8,140 nucleotides of DNA from positions 1 through 8,140 of the forward strand of contig CAYGJN010000116.1 in NCBI GenBank assembly GCA_964350135.1. The letters run 5' to 3'. Shown here piece after piece: positions 1 through 6,062 of this stretch. The notes below the pieces were generated by a model, which had not been told where the DNA came from, ran no database searches, and saw only the letters and a program-made list of their open reading frames with translations. Within the stretch, counting starts at the first letter, position 1, and each line of letters opens with the position of its first letter. Both the position numbers and the translations under genes were made by a program. Origin of the DNA: CAYGJN01 sp964350135 (GTDB lineage Bacteria > Bdellovibrionota > Bacteriovoracia > Bacteriovoracales > Bacteriovoracaceae).

Positions 1-231
1 ACCTGAAGATTCAGGCCCATAAATTTCAACAATTCTTCCTTGAGGAATCCCACCAATACCAAGTGCTAAATCAATTCCTAAGCAACCAGTCGAAATAGCT
101 GGCATTTTTACAACAGGCGCATCAGCACTTAAGCGCATGATAGCTCCTTTACCAAATTGTTTTTCAATTGTTGAAAGGGCAAGGTCTAGCGCCTTCTGCT
201 TGTTAGCATCAGTTTGCGTTGTAGTCGTCAT
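1..231 (-). CDS. recA: RecA recombinase, N-terminal 77 residues (truncated by window edge)
   Basis: RecA is the ATP-dependent DNA strand-exchange protein and the co-protease that triggers LexA self-cleavage. The visible part starts MTTTTQTDANKQKALDLALS, followed by IEKQFGKGAIMRL, an ISTGCLGIDLALGIGGIPQGR stretch in the core, and EIYGPESSG at the left edge, which is the first half of the RecA Walker A loop (GPESSGKTT). Residues match the family almost position by position, so the identification is secure. The ATG is at 231-229, with a good AGGAG Shine-Dalgarno at 242-238 and a 6-nt spacer. The rest of the gene lies outside the window. pgpA lies upstream on the same strand, 164 bp away. That gap holds a candidate promoter and a palindrome, so recA probably has its own regulated promoter. 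Confidence 0.98.
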   Translation of the reverse strand, partial: MTTTTQTDANKQKALDLALSTIEKQFGKGAIMRLSADAPVVKMPAISTGCLGIDLALGIGGIPQGRIVEIYGPESSG

Positions 232-236
232 GAATG

Positions 237-243
237 TCTCCTA
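237..243 (-). promoter_or_regulatory. recA ribosome binding site
   Basis: The minus strand reads TAGGAGA here, with AGGAG at 242-238 placed 6 nt before the recA ATG. This is close to ideal Shine-Dalgarno spacing and fixes the recA start. Confidence 0.85.
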
Positions 244-251
244 AGTTTTGA

Positions 252-271
252 CTTGTTCTATTCAGAACAAG
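252..271. promoter_or_regulatory. Perfect inverted repeat in recA leader (candidate SOS operator or 5'-UTR hairpin)
   Basis: The arms CTTGTTCT (252-259) and AGAACAAG (264-271) are perfect reverse complements around a 4-nt centre (ATTC). The element lies about 20 bp upstream of the recA start codon. If the promoter at 326-298 is correct, it spans roughly +20 to +40 of the transcript. As DNA it could bind a dimeric repressor such as LexA. As RNA it would form an 8-bp stem with a 4-nt loop. It does not match the Bdellovibrio-type LexA box I know (TTAC-N3-GTAA), nor the GAAC-N4-GTTC or CTGT-N8-ACAG types. The structure is certain, and its role is inferred from position. Confidence 0.55.
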
Positions 272-297
272 CGGTTTTGAATGTCTCTCTACTTCAG

Positions 298-326
298 ATA
301 TTAACCGCAAGCTCTGCTTCAGGCAA
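298..326 (-). promoter_or_regulatory. Candidate sigma70 promoter for recA
   Basis: On the minus strand, TTGCCT (326-321) and TAATAT (303-298) are separated by exactly 17 bp. Each hexamer matches the sigma70 consensus at 4 of 6 positions. Two A-tracts lie upstream on the same strand (350-343 and 375-369), where an UP element could sit. The predicted transcription start is near 291, giving a leader of about 60 nt that contains the palindrome. This is a motif match only. Confidence 0.45.
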
Positions 327-395
327 TAAAGCAATTAGTCGATTTTTTTTGTCTAGTTAAGGTCTGAATTTTTTTAGTTTATGCGCAAAGGGTTA

Positions 396-881
396 TCAAA
401 AAACAAATGTACGAATAAGATAAAATAAACCACCTGCGTAGATACCGGCTACCACATCATCTAAAATCGTTCCTATTCCATGAGTGATTTCTTTATCAAA
501 ATATGAAACAGGCCAAGGCTTGAAAATATCGAAAATTCGAAAAAGCACAAATAGACAAAATAACTCAAGAAAGTTTTTGGTAGGCCAAAAGCAAAAGGTA
601 ATAAACATACCTATAACCTCATCAATAACAATCCATGAGGGGTCGTGAACTTCATATTTATTTTGAAACATCTCGGCAACTAGCCCAGATCCAATGATTG
701 AAAGCAAAAGTATAGGGTAGAGGAATATGACTGGGAGTTCATAATAAGCAATAAAGTACAAAAAAGGAAGCGTAGCGGCACTGGCGACAGTACCAGGAGC
801 TTTTGGAGAAAACCCTGTGCCAAAAAAACCTAAGAAAAGCATTTCAATGCTGTAGGGCGATGGTTTTTTATTATCTTTCAT
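396..881 (-). CDS. pgpA: Phosphatidylglycerophosphatase A
   Basis: PgpA removes the phosphate from phosphatidylglycerol phosphate in the inner membrane, the last step of phosphatidylglycerol synthesis. Counting from the chosen start (161 residues; E. coli PgpA is about 172), the family motifs are in order: GTGFSPKAPGT near residues 21-31, VIDEVIGM near 85-92, FRIFDIFKPWPV near 113-124 and GTILDDVVAGIYAGG near 136-150. The acidic residues in these motifs belong to the metal-dependent active site. Hydrophobic segments between them fit a multi-pass membrane protein. I chose ATG 881-879 because AGGA at 893-890 precedes it by 8 nt. An in-frame GTG at 938 would add 19 residues unlike the family and would overlap the divergent gene. 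recA follows on the same strand. The stop is TGA at 398-396. Confidence 0.95.
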   Translation of the reverse strand: MKDNKKPSPYSIEMLFLGFFGTGFSPKAPGTVASAATLPFLYFIAYYELPVIFLYPILLLSIIGSGLVAEMFQNKYEVHDPSWIVIDEVIGMFITFCFWPTKNFLELFCLFVLFRIFDIFKPWPVSYFDKEITHGIGTILDDVVAGIYAGGLFYLIRTFVF

Positions 882-925
882 GCATAATATCCTAAATCTC
901 TTTTCGCTCAATAAAAAGGCATTAC

Positions 926-2155
926 TTGAAAAGACCACTTTATCTTAATAAATATCTCTTTGATTGGGAGACTCTAGATGTTGTCCTTGGAGGCAAATCC
1001 GCTTTAGATGCTAAATCTTTTGTTGGACCATTACATGAAGAGGCACAGATTGAAGAATTTCTTTCTGCCTATGGCTATAATCAATCAGATCCGATTCTTA
1101 AGGCCGAAACGTTTGGAACTTTCCAAGAAGCTGTTCAGTTTATTAAGAGGTATTTTCTTAACGAGGGTAATCCTGGAGGATTAAAATTAGAAATCCCGGC
1201 AGCCCTTTTAAAAATTACAGAAGTTAAAGATCTCTTTCAAATGGCAACACCATCTTTAAAAGACTATTCCTATGAGCAAGCATTATGGGCCCAAATAATA
1301 TTAAAAGTTATGCATACAATTTTGCACGCAGATAAAGATCTTCGTTATAATTATTATGCACAAATTCAACAGCAGGTATTTGATAGATTTTATAGGTATC
1401 TGAGCCGCGATAATGAAAATAATCTTTTTCTTTGTAAAAAAGGTGAAGAAGAAAAAATTTCTCTTAAAGACTTTGAAACAAAATCAACAAAATCAAGAGA
1501 TAGCATTATTATAAAGCTTCTTCACAAGGCTGAAAATGTTGCTGAAGAAGTTTTTGATAGAATTGGTGTTCGTTTTGTAACCCATTCTAAACTTGATTGC
1601 TTAAGAGTCATAAAATTTCTTTATCAAAAAAATGTTATTGTTATTCATAATATTAAACCATCTAGATCTAGAAACTCTCTAATAGATATCGAGCATTTTA
1701 AACACCAGCACCATAATGTTTTAAGAATGGCCTTAAGGAATGAGTTAACAGAGGAAAGGTTTCAGCAAGCTCTTAATAGGGAAATCAAGGCCACTGGGGT
1801 TGAGGGTGATGACAATACTCACTCATTAAGCTCGTACCAATCAATCCAGTTCACAGGAAGACAACTTATTCGTTATAAGAACCCTTTTGCTGAAGAGTTT
1901 AATGAGTTAAGAAAAATGGCCAGAAAGACTGATAAAGAAGACCCTTTGGCAAAAAAGATTTTGTCCATGGATCATTCTTTGATTTCAAGAAGTATTCGTT
2001 TTTTCTATCCATTTGAAGTTCAAATTGTAGATGTTGAGTCTCACCAAAATAATGTAAAAGGTGAGGCGAGCCACCAGGATTACAAAAAGAGTCAGCTATC
2101 TTCAGCTCAACAAAGGCTTTTTGCTCCGCTTTTAGAATTCAAAGCAAAATCATAA
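926..2155 (+). CDS. Uncharacterised 409-aa protein with a C-terminal RelA/SpoT synthetase-like signature
   Basis: The start is TTG at 926, preceded by AAAAAGG (ending at 919) with a 6-nt spacer. An in-frame stop lies just upstream at 893-895, so no ATG start is available. The N-terminal ~185 residues are largely helical-looking and unrecognised. From about residue 186 the sequence tracks the RelA/SpoT (p)ppGpp synthetase domain. There is a basic cluster (K189, R191), then FDRIGVRFV (210-218) with D211 at the metal-binding Asp position, and DC at 224-225 at exactly the RelA spacing. SSYQSIQ (302-308) corresponds to NGYQSxH. FEVQI (363-367) corresponds to EVQIRT, followed by H373, G379, ASH (381-383) and YK (386-387) in the RelA register. 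About 79 residues separate DC from YQS, longer than in RelA, so there is an insertion. No HD hydrolase motif is visible. It may match the uncharacterised TIGR04552 family, which I recall from memory only. Nucleotide transferase activity is inferred. The gene is divergent from pgpA and overlaps the hydrolase gene tail-to-tail by 6 bp. Confidence 0.7.
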   Translation: MKRPLYLNKYLFDWETLDVVLGGKSALDAKSFVGPLHEEAQIEEFLSAYGYNQSDPILKAETFGTFQEAVQFIKRYFLNEGNPGGLKLEIPAALLKITEVKDLFQMATPSLKDYSYEQALWAQIILKVMHTILHADKDLRYNYYAQIQQQVFDRFYRYLSRDNENNLFLCKKGEEEKISLKDFETKSTKSRDSIIIKLLHKAENVAEEVFDRIGVRFVTHSKLDCLRVIKFLYQKNVIVIHNIKPSRSRNSLIDIEHFKHQHHNVLRMALRNELTEERFQQALNREIKATGVEGDDNTHSLSSYQSIQFTGRQLIRYKNPFAEEFNELRKMARKTDKEDPLAKKILSMDHSLISRSIRFFYPFEVQIVDVESHQNNVKGEASHQDYKKSQLSSAQQRLFAPLLEFKAKS

Positions 2156-3037
2156 ATATTTCTTGATATAAGACTCAATAACTTCGTTTATAGAGTCTGG
2201 AAAATCAACTTGAGGAACATGGCTTCCATCTTTTACTTTGTAGAGAAATGAGTTTTCTAAAGAATTATGCATAATTCTTTGTACGTAAAAAGGGATAACT
2301 TTATCGTTTTCTCCACCAATAATAAGAGTTTGTGTTTTTATTGTATCTAGATAAGGGAGAATATCATGGTCACGCATCTCTTCTAAGAGTTTTAAAAATA
2401 TCTCTGCAGGCAATTTTGCAACTCTGTTGAGATAGACTTGGACAAATTCATCAGAGACTTCTTTAACATTAAAGCCACCTTGAGTAATAATATAGCGTGC
2501 TATTGGGTTAAGGCCTCCTGTTTTCCAAACTTGCTCATAGATTTTTGGGAAATTTCCTTTGATAAGTTTAAGTAGCGGGAAAATAAAACTCATACTTGTT
2601 GAATTAAACATAACATCATGAGGTGCAAAAACTGTTCCTGCGATAAGAACCATTGCTTTAATATTTTCAGGATGTCTTTTGGCATACTCAAGAGCGATAT
2701 TAACGCCCATACTATGACCGAGTAACACGGAAGAATTTATCTTCAAAGAGTTCAAAATGCAGTGAAGATCTTTTGTCATAACATCAAATGAGATTCCCTC
2801 AATATTATGAGCTCCTTGTGAATTGAAATGCCCTCTTAAGTCATAATAGAGTACCTTGTAACCAGACTGATCAAAATGCTGTATTTGTTTTTCCCAGTGT
2901 GCACTATTGCAGACGAGTCCGTAGTTAAAAATAAGAACATTGTCATTAACCTCATTAGTGTCAGGGAAATTTGTGCAGACAAAAAGCTTGGTGTTATCAA
3001 ATGAAGAAATATAATGAGGGTAGGTTTTTGTTAACAT
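2150..3037 (-). CDS. Alpha/beta hydrolase-fold protein
   Basis: This 295-residue protein has a complete alpha/beta hydrolase catalytic set. The nucleophile elbow is GHSMG (107-111), with Ser109. The acid is probably Asp245 in GGENDKVIP (241-249), and the base is His273 in GSHVPQVDFP (271-280). The oxyanion-hole region reads FNYG...W (37-48), where many relatives have HG. YYDLRGHFNS (64-73) is the usual strand and loop after it. No signal peptide is visible, so it is probably cytoplasmic. The fold covers esterases, lipases, haloperoxidases and ring-fission hydrolases, and the sequence alone does not identify the substrate. Its ATG (3037-3035) shares one base with the TAA stop of the FHA-like gene and no strong Shine-Dalgarno is seen, which suggests translational coupling. 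It is the last gene of the minus-strand run. Confidence 0.9.
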   Translation of the reverse strand: MLTKTYPHYISSFDNTKLFVCTNFPDTNEVNDNVLIFNYGLVCNSAHWEKQIQHFDQSGYKVLYYDLRGHFNSQGAHNIEGISFDVMTKDLHCILNSLKINSSVLLGHSMGVNIALEYAKRHPENIKAMVLIAGTVFAPHDVMFNSTSMSFIFPLLKLIKGNFPKIYEQVWKTGGLNPIARYIITQGGFNVKEVSDEFVQVYLNRVAKLPAEIFLKLLEEMRDHDILPYLDTIKTQTLIIGGENDKVIPFYVQRIMHNSLENSFLYKVKDGSHVPQVDFPDSINEVIESYIKKYL

Positions 3038-3459
3038 TATTCTTTTAAACTTTCTTCAAGGGTATTTAGAATTGATAAAGAAGGGTGATTTCCCTTGATC
3101 ATCTTTTTTAGATTCTCAGCATAAACAACAGAGAGTTCATTTTTAGAAAGAGAAAAATCTATAATCTTAATCTCTGTATTGCCTATATTGACTTGGTCTC
3201 CTGGCATGCAAATTCCCTTTTGCCCAACTCTTTTTGAATTGATCATTACGGGAGTTTGATAATTGTCTTCAAGGACTTCCAGAAGAAGAAGGTTTTTAAT
3301 AATACTAAGTTTGATAAATTTTATTGGTACGCTTGGGTCGGCAATTCTGATATCTGAAATTTTGCAAGATGTATGTCCAATAAGCAGAGAGTTTTTTTGG
3401 TAATTCCAATTGCCCCAAATCTCAAAATCAATAGAACGTGTTATTTCAAACGTGATCAT
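3037..3459 (-). CDS. Small FHA-like domain protein, probably degenerate
   Basis: This 140-residue cytoplasmic protein is made mostly of short beta strands. It resembles a forkhead-associated (FHA) domain: SLLIGHTSCKISDIRIAD (24-41) has the layout of the IGR...DI.I.D region, PVMINSKRV (70-78) resembles the NG..V turn, and PGDQVNIGNTEIKI (86-99) is the typical GD.I.IG closing strands. The residues FHA domains use to bind phosphothreonine are not conserved: the Arg of IGR is His29, and the usual S..H motif is absent around residues 43-52. Phosphopeptide binding is therefore doubtful. It lies 30 bp after recG, and its stop overlaps the hydrolase start by one base. The first strands fit the fold, so the ATG at 3459 is reasonable, although AGG stands only 3 nt before it. 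It could instead be an unrelated beta-sandwich. Confidence 0.7.
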   Translation of the reverse strand: MITFEITRSIDFEIWGNWNYQKNSLLIGHTSCKISDIRIADPSVPIKFIKLSIIKNLLLLEVLEDNYQTPVMINSKRVGQKGICMPGDQVNIGNTEIKIIDFSLSKNELSVVYAENLKKMIKGNHPSLSILNTLEESLKE

Positions 3460-3465
3460 AAGCCT

Positions 3466-3471
3466 ATTATA
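3466..3471 (-). promoter_or_regulatory. TATAAT box 6 nt before the FHA-like gene (possible leaderless promoter)
   Basis: The minus strand has a perfect -10 hexamer TATAAT ending 6 nt before ATG 3459. A transcript started from it would begin at or near the A of the ATG. No good -35 is seen 16-18 bp upstream. The region is AT-rich, so chance is a serious alternative, and the gene may simply be read through from recG. Confidence 0.25.
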
Positions 3472-3489
3472 AGTCTTTTTAGAAAAATT

Positions 3490-5568
3490 TTATATGGTGG
3501 AAACGACTGTTTGTAGATGTTCAAGATGAGCTAATTCGTTTTTGAAATCTCCCTCAACAAGAAGTGATTCAAGGTCATCTTTGACCATATAGAGAATATC
3601 TTGATCATCAATAATATTAGCTATTCTTCTTTGTACTCCACCTGATTGATTTACTCCGAAAAGATCTCCTTCACCTCTTAGTTTAAGGTCAGCTTCTGAA
3701 ATCTTAAAGCCATCAAGACATGACTCAATGACCTTTAGACGAGGTAGCGATGCAAGATGACTCTTATCAACCACAAGAAAGCAAAAACCTGGTTTTTCTC
3801 CACGCCCAACTCTTCCTCTTAGTTGATGAAGAGAGCTAAGGCCAAATCTTTCGGGGTTAATAATTGCCATAACTGTTGCATTCAAAATATTAATCCCAAC
3901 TTCGATGACACTTGTTGAAACTAATAGTTGGACCTCATTTTGAGTAAAATCAGTAAGCACAGAGTTCTTCTCATCAGAAGACATTTTTCCGTGAAGAAAA
4001 CTTACTTTAAAGTCTTTAAAAATTTTACTAAACTCTAAGTATATTTTTTCCACCGCTTGGTAATCCATTTCAGGATTATCTTCAATAGCAGGGGAGACAA
4101 TATAGCATTGCTCGCCCATCTCTAAGCGAGTTTTAATAAAGCTTAAGAATTTTTCAAATGTTTCTGGAGAAACGATTCTTGTTTTAATTCCGGCTCTATT
4201 TTTAGGCATTGTTTTAATAACAGAAATATCAAGATCACCGTATTGAGTTAGGCTTAATGATCTGGGGATAGGTGTCGCAGTCATGATAAGAGTATGACAT
4301 CCTTCACCTTTAGAAATTAATTTCAGTCTTTGGTTTACGCCAAACTTATGTTGTTCATCAATAATTGCAAGAGAGAGATTCTTGAACTCTACTGCCTCCT
4401 GAAATAGTGCATGGGTACCAACAATAATATCAATTCTTCCAGAGCGAAGGTCTTCAATGATTTCTCGTTTTTCTTTAGCAGTATGAGCACCAATAAGTAG
4501 GCCAACACGAGTATCAGCATTTTTTAAAATATTGTTGAAAGTAATATAATGTTGTTGGGCAAGAGATTCAGTAGGGCACATTATAGCGGATTGCTTGCCA
4601 TCATTTGCGACAATAGTTGATGCAATGAGAGCGACAGTTGTTTTTCCACATCCAACATCACCTTGAATAAGGCGGGACATTGGATGGCCTAATGAAAAAT
4701 CAGATATAATTTCATTTAAAACATTTTCTTGATCTAGAGTTAGCTCATATGGGAAAAGAGATTTATAGCGATTAAGTTCATCAGGGAGAACATTAAATCT
4801 ATGAGCCGTTTTTGTTTTAAGCTTCTCTTTTCTAATTCTCGATTTAAGCTGTTCAAGGTGAAACTCGTAATAAACCAGTCTTCTGCGGGCCTTTTCAAGT
4901 AAATTTTCATTATATTGATTTGTTGAGATATCTCTTAAATGAAAGACCTTAAAAGCATTTGAAAGGCTAATTAGGGATCTTTTGTGTAGTTCAAGTTCTT
5001 GAAGAGGTTCATTGAATTGCTCAAAAATATAAGTAGGAATTTTATCAATTAATTTTTTAGTTAAATGACTGGCAACTCCTGAAACAGTTGGGTATTGAAC
5101 TTTAAAACCCTCAGTCCCACTTTCATCATCTAAAATATCAGGTGCAATCATTTGAAATTGATTTCTATAAAAACCAATTTTCCCAAGAAATGTGAACTCA
5201 TAATCAAGACTATCAATTTTTTGAGACATATTTGGATAAGCATTGAACCATTGAAGTAAAATTGTTTCTGAGCTCATTGAGTCTTTAACAATCGCAGTAA
5301 TATTTGAAAGTCTAATGCCCCGTTTTCCTTTTTGAAAACAAGGTGTCTTTCGAATATTAATGATTTTGCCCTTGCCTCTAAAAAACTGTCCCTCTTGAAT
5401 TGTCTTAAAACTTTCGACACTGGGAACTTTTATGGCCCGCAAGGGTAAGACCCAGAGAAGGTCTCTTAAATTATTAATACCAGCATTATTGAGAGAAGTA
5501 ATAGTCTTGGATTTCTTTTTATTTGAAGAAAGCTCTTCAAGAGGTGAATTAAGACTAAGACTATTCAT
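3490..5568 (-). CDS. recG: ATP-dependent DNA helicase RecG
   Basis: RecG is a double-stranded DNA translocase that reverses stalled replication forks and unwinds D-loops, R-loops and Holliday junctions. This copy has 692 residues, the usual size. The N-terminal part (about 1-250) is the helical entry (LNNAGINNLRDLLWVLPLR, 26-44) and OB-type wedge domain. Helicase motifs follow: Walker A GDVGCGKT (303-310), CPTESLAQQH (331-340), DEQH (404-407), MTATPIPRSL (429-438), HGKMS (526-530), STSVIEVGI (551-559) and QLRGRVGRG (582-590). The RecG-specific C-terminal motif appears as SEADLKLRGEGDLFGVNQSG (624-643). The GVGPK-like hairpin near the N terminus of many RecGs is replaced by a Lys/Ser-rich stretch (about 14-22). 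Its ATG shares one base with the greA stop and lacks a clear Shine-Dalgarno, so translational coupling to greA is likely. Confidence 0.98.
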   Translation of the reverse strand: MNSLSLNSPLEELSSNKKKSKTITSLNNAGINNLRDLLWVLPLRAIKVPSVESFKTIQEGQFFRGKGKIINIRKTPCFQKGKRGIRLSNITAIVKDSMSSETILLQWFNAYPNMSQKIDSLDYEFTFLGKIGFYRNQFQMIAPDILDDESGTEGFKVQYPTVSGVASHLTKKLIDKIPTYIFEQFNEPLQELELHKRSLISLSNAFKVFHLRDISTNQYNENLLEKARRRLVYYEFHLEQLKSRIRKEKLKTKTAHRFNVLPDELNRYKSLFPYELTLDQENVLNEIISDFSLGHPMSRLIQGDVGCGKTTVALIASTIVANDGKQSAIMCPTESLAQQHYITFNNILKNADTRVGLLIGAHTAKEKREIIEDLRSGRIDIIVGTHALFQEAVEFKNLSLAIIDEQHKFGVNQRLKLISKGEGCHTLIMTATPIPRSLSLTQYGDLDISVIKTMPKNRAGIKTRIVSPETFEKFLSFIKTRLEMGEQCYIVSPAIEDNPEMDYQAVEKIYLEFSKIFKDFKVSFLHGKMSSDEKNSVLTDFTQNEVQLLVSTSVIEVGINILNATVMAIINPERFGLSSLHQLRGRVGRGEKPGFCFLVVDKSHLASLPRLKVIESCLDGFKISEADLKLRGEGDLFGVNQSGGVQRRIANIIDDQDILYMVKDDLESLLVEGDFKNELAHLEHLQTVVSTI

Positions 5569-6044
5569 TATTTATATTCAACAGACTCTATTTCGTATTC
5601 AATATTACCTTTAGGGGCATGAACATTTGCAGTATCACCTTCTTCTAAACCGATAAGTGCTTTTCCAAGAGGTGAATGATAAGAAATTTTGTCTGCATGT
5701 TTTTGAGCTTCGTCGTCACCAACAATTTGATAAGTAATACTTAAATCTTTTTCTGGATCGAAAAGAGTTACAGTTGCACCAAAAAGAATTTTTGGTCCAT
5801 TTAGTTGAGTAACATCAACAACCTTTGCGCGGTTAAGTTTTGATTGGACTTCTAGGATACGACCTTCTGTATGACTTTGGCTTTCTTTGGCAGCATGGTA
5901 CTCAGCATTTTCTTTAAGATCACCAAGCTCTCTTGCTTCAGAAATAGCTTTTTTGATTTTCTCACGATCAACTTTTACAAGTTGGTCTAACTCAGCTTCT
6001 AGTTCTTCTTTTCCTTTAGATGTCATAACTACATCATTACTCAT
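5568..6044 (-). CDS. greA: Transcription elongation factor GreA
   Basis: GreA enters the RNA polymerase secondary channel and stimulates cleavage of the backtracked transcript, restarting stalled polymerase. At 158 residues it equals the E. coli length. The N-terminal coiled coil (about 8-75) carries the tip signature GDLKENAEYHAAKESQ (41-56), with acidic Asp42 and Glu45 for the catalytic magnesium. The C-terminal FKBP-like domain follows, with TYQIVGDDEA (104-113) and SYHSPLGKALIGLEEGD (121-137). The ATG (6044-6042) has a clear AAAGGA Shine-Dalgarno at 6057-6052 with a 7-nt spacer, so it is the best-initiated gene in the cluster. It lies 18 bp after the zinc-ribbon gene, and its TAA overlaps the recG ATG by one base. 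Confidence 0.97.
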   Translation of the reverse strand: MSNDVVMTSKGKEELEAELDQLVKVDREKIKKAISEARELGDLKENAEYHAAKESQSHTEGRILEVQSKLNRAKVVDVTQLNGPKILFGATVTLFDPEKDLSITYQIVGDDEAQKHADKISYHSPLGKALIGLEEGDTANVHAPKGNIEYEIESVEYK

Positions 6045-6062
6045 ATCAAAATCCTTTCTTGA

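Larger units (their letters stand above)
231..287. repeat. 10-bp direct repeat TGAATGTCTC flanking the recA palindrome
   Basis: TGAATGTCTC occurs at 231-240, overlapping the recA start and Shine-Dalgarno, and again at 278-287. The two copies are 47 bp apart and bracket the inverted repeat at 252-271. It may be a small duplication in the leader or simple coincidence. Confidence 0.4.

Noticed and set aside
343..375. T8 and T7 tracts as a terminator after pgpA
   Set aside because: They are T-tracts on the plus strand, hence A-tracts in the pgpA transcript, and no stable hairpin precedes them in the right orientation. An UP-element role for recA fits better.
232..395. Bdellovibrio-type LexA box (TTAC-N3-GTAA) in the recA leader
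   Set aside because: I looked for it on both strands in the recA-pgpA gap and did not find it; only the different palindrome at 252-271 is present.
396..938. Longer pgpA form starting at GTG 938
   Set aside because: The extra 19 residues do not look like PgpA, the extension would overlap the divergent gene start, and ATG 881 has a well-spaced AGGA.
2118..2150. Possible terminator hairpin (GCTTT...AAAGC, or TTTTGC...GCAAAA) near the convergent gene ends
   Set aside because: The stems are only 5-6 bp and AT-rich, and no T-tract follows on either strand, so it is not a credible intrinsic terminator.
5432..5614. Plus-strand 60-codon open frame
   Set aside because: It lies entirely over the recG start and greA end on the opposite strand, has no recognisable protein features and is best explained as a shadow of recG.
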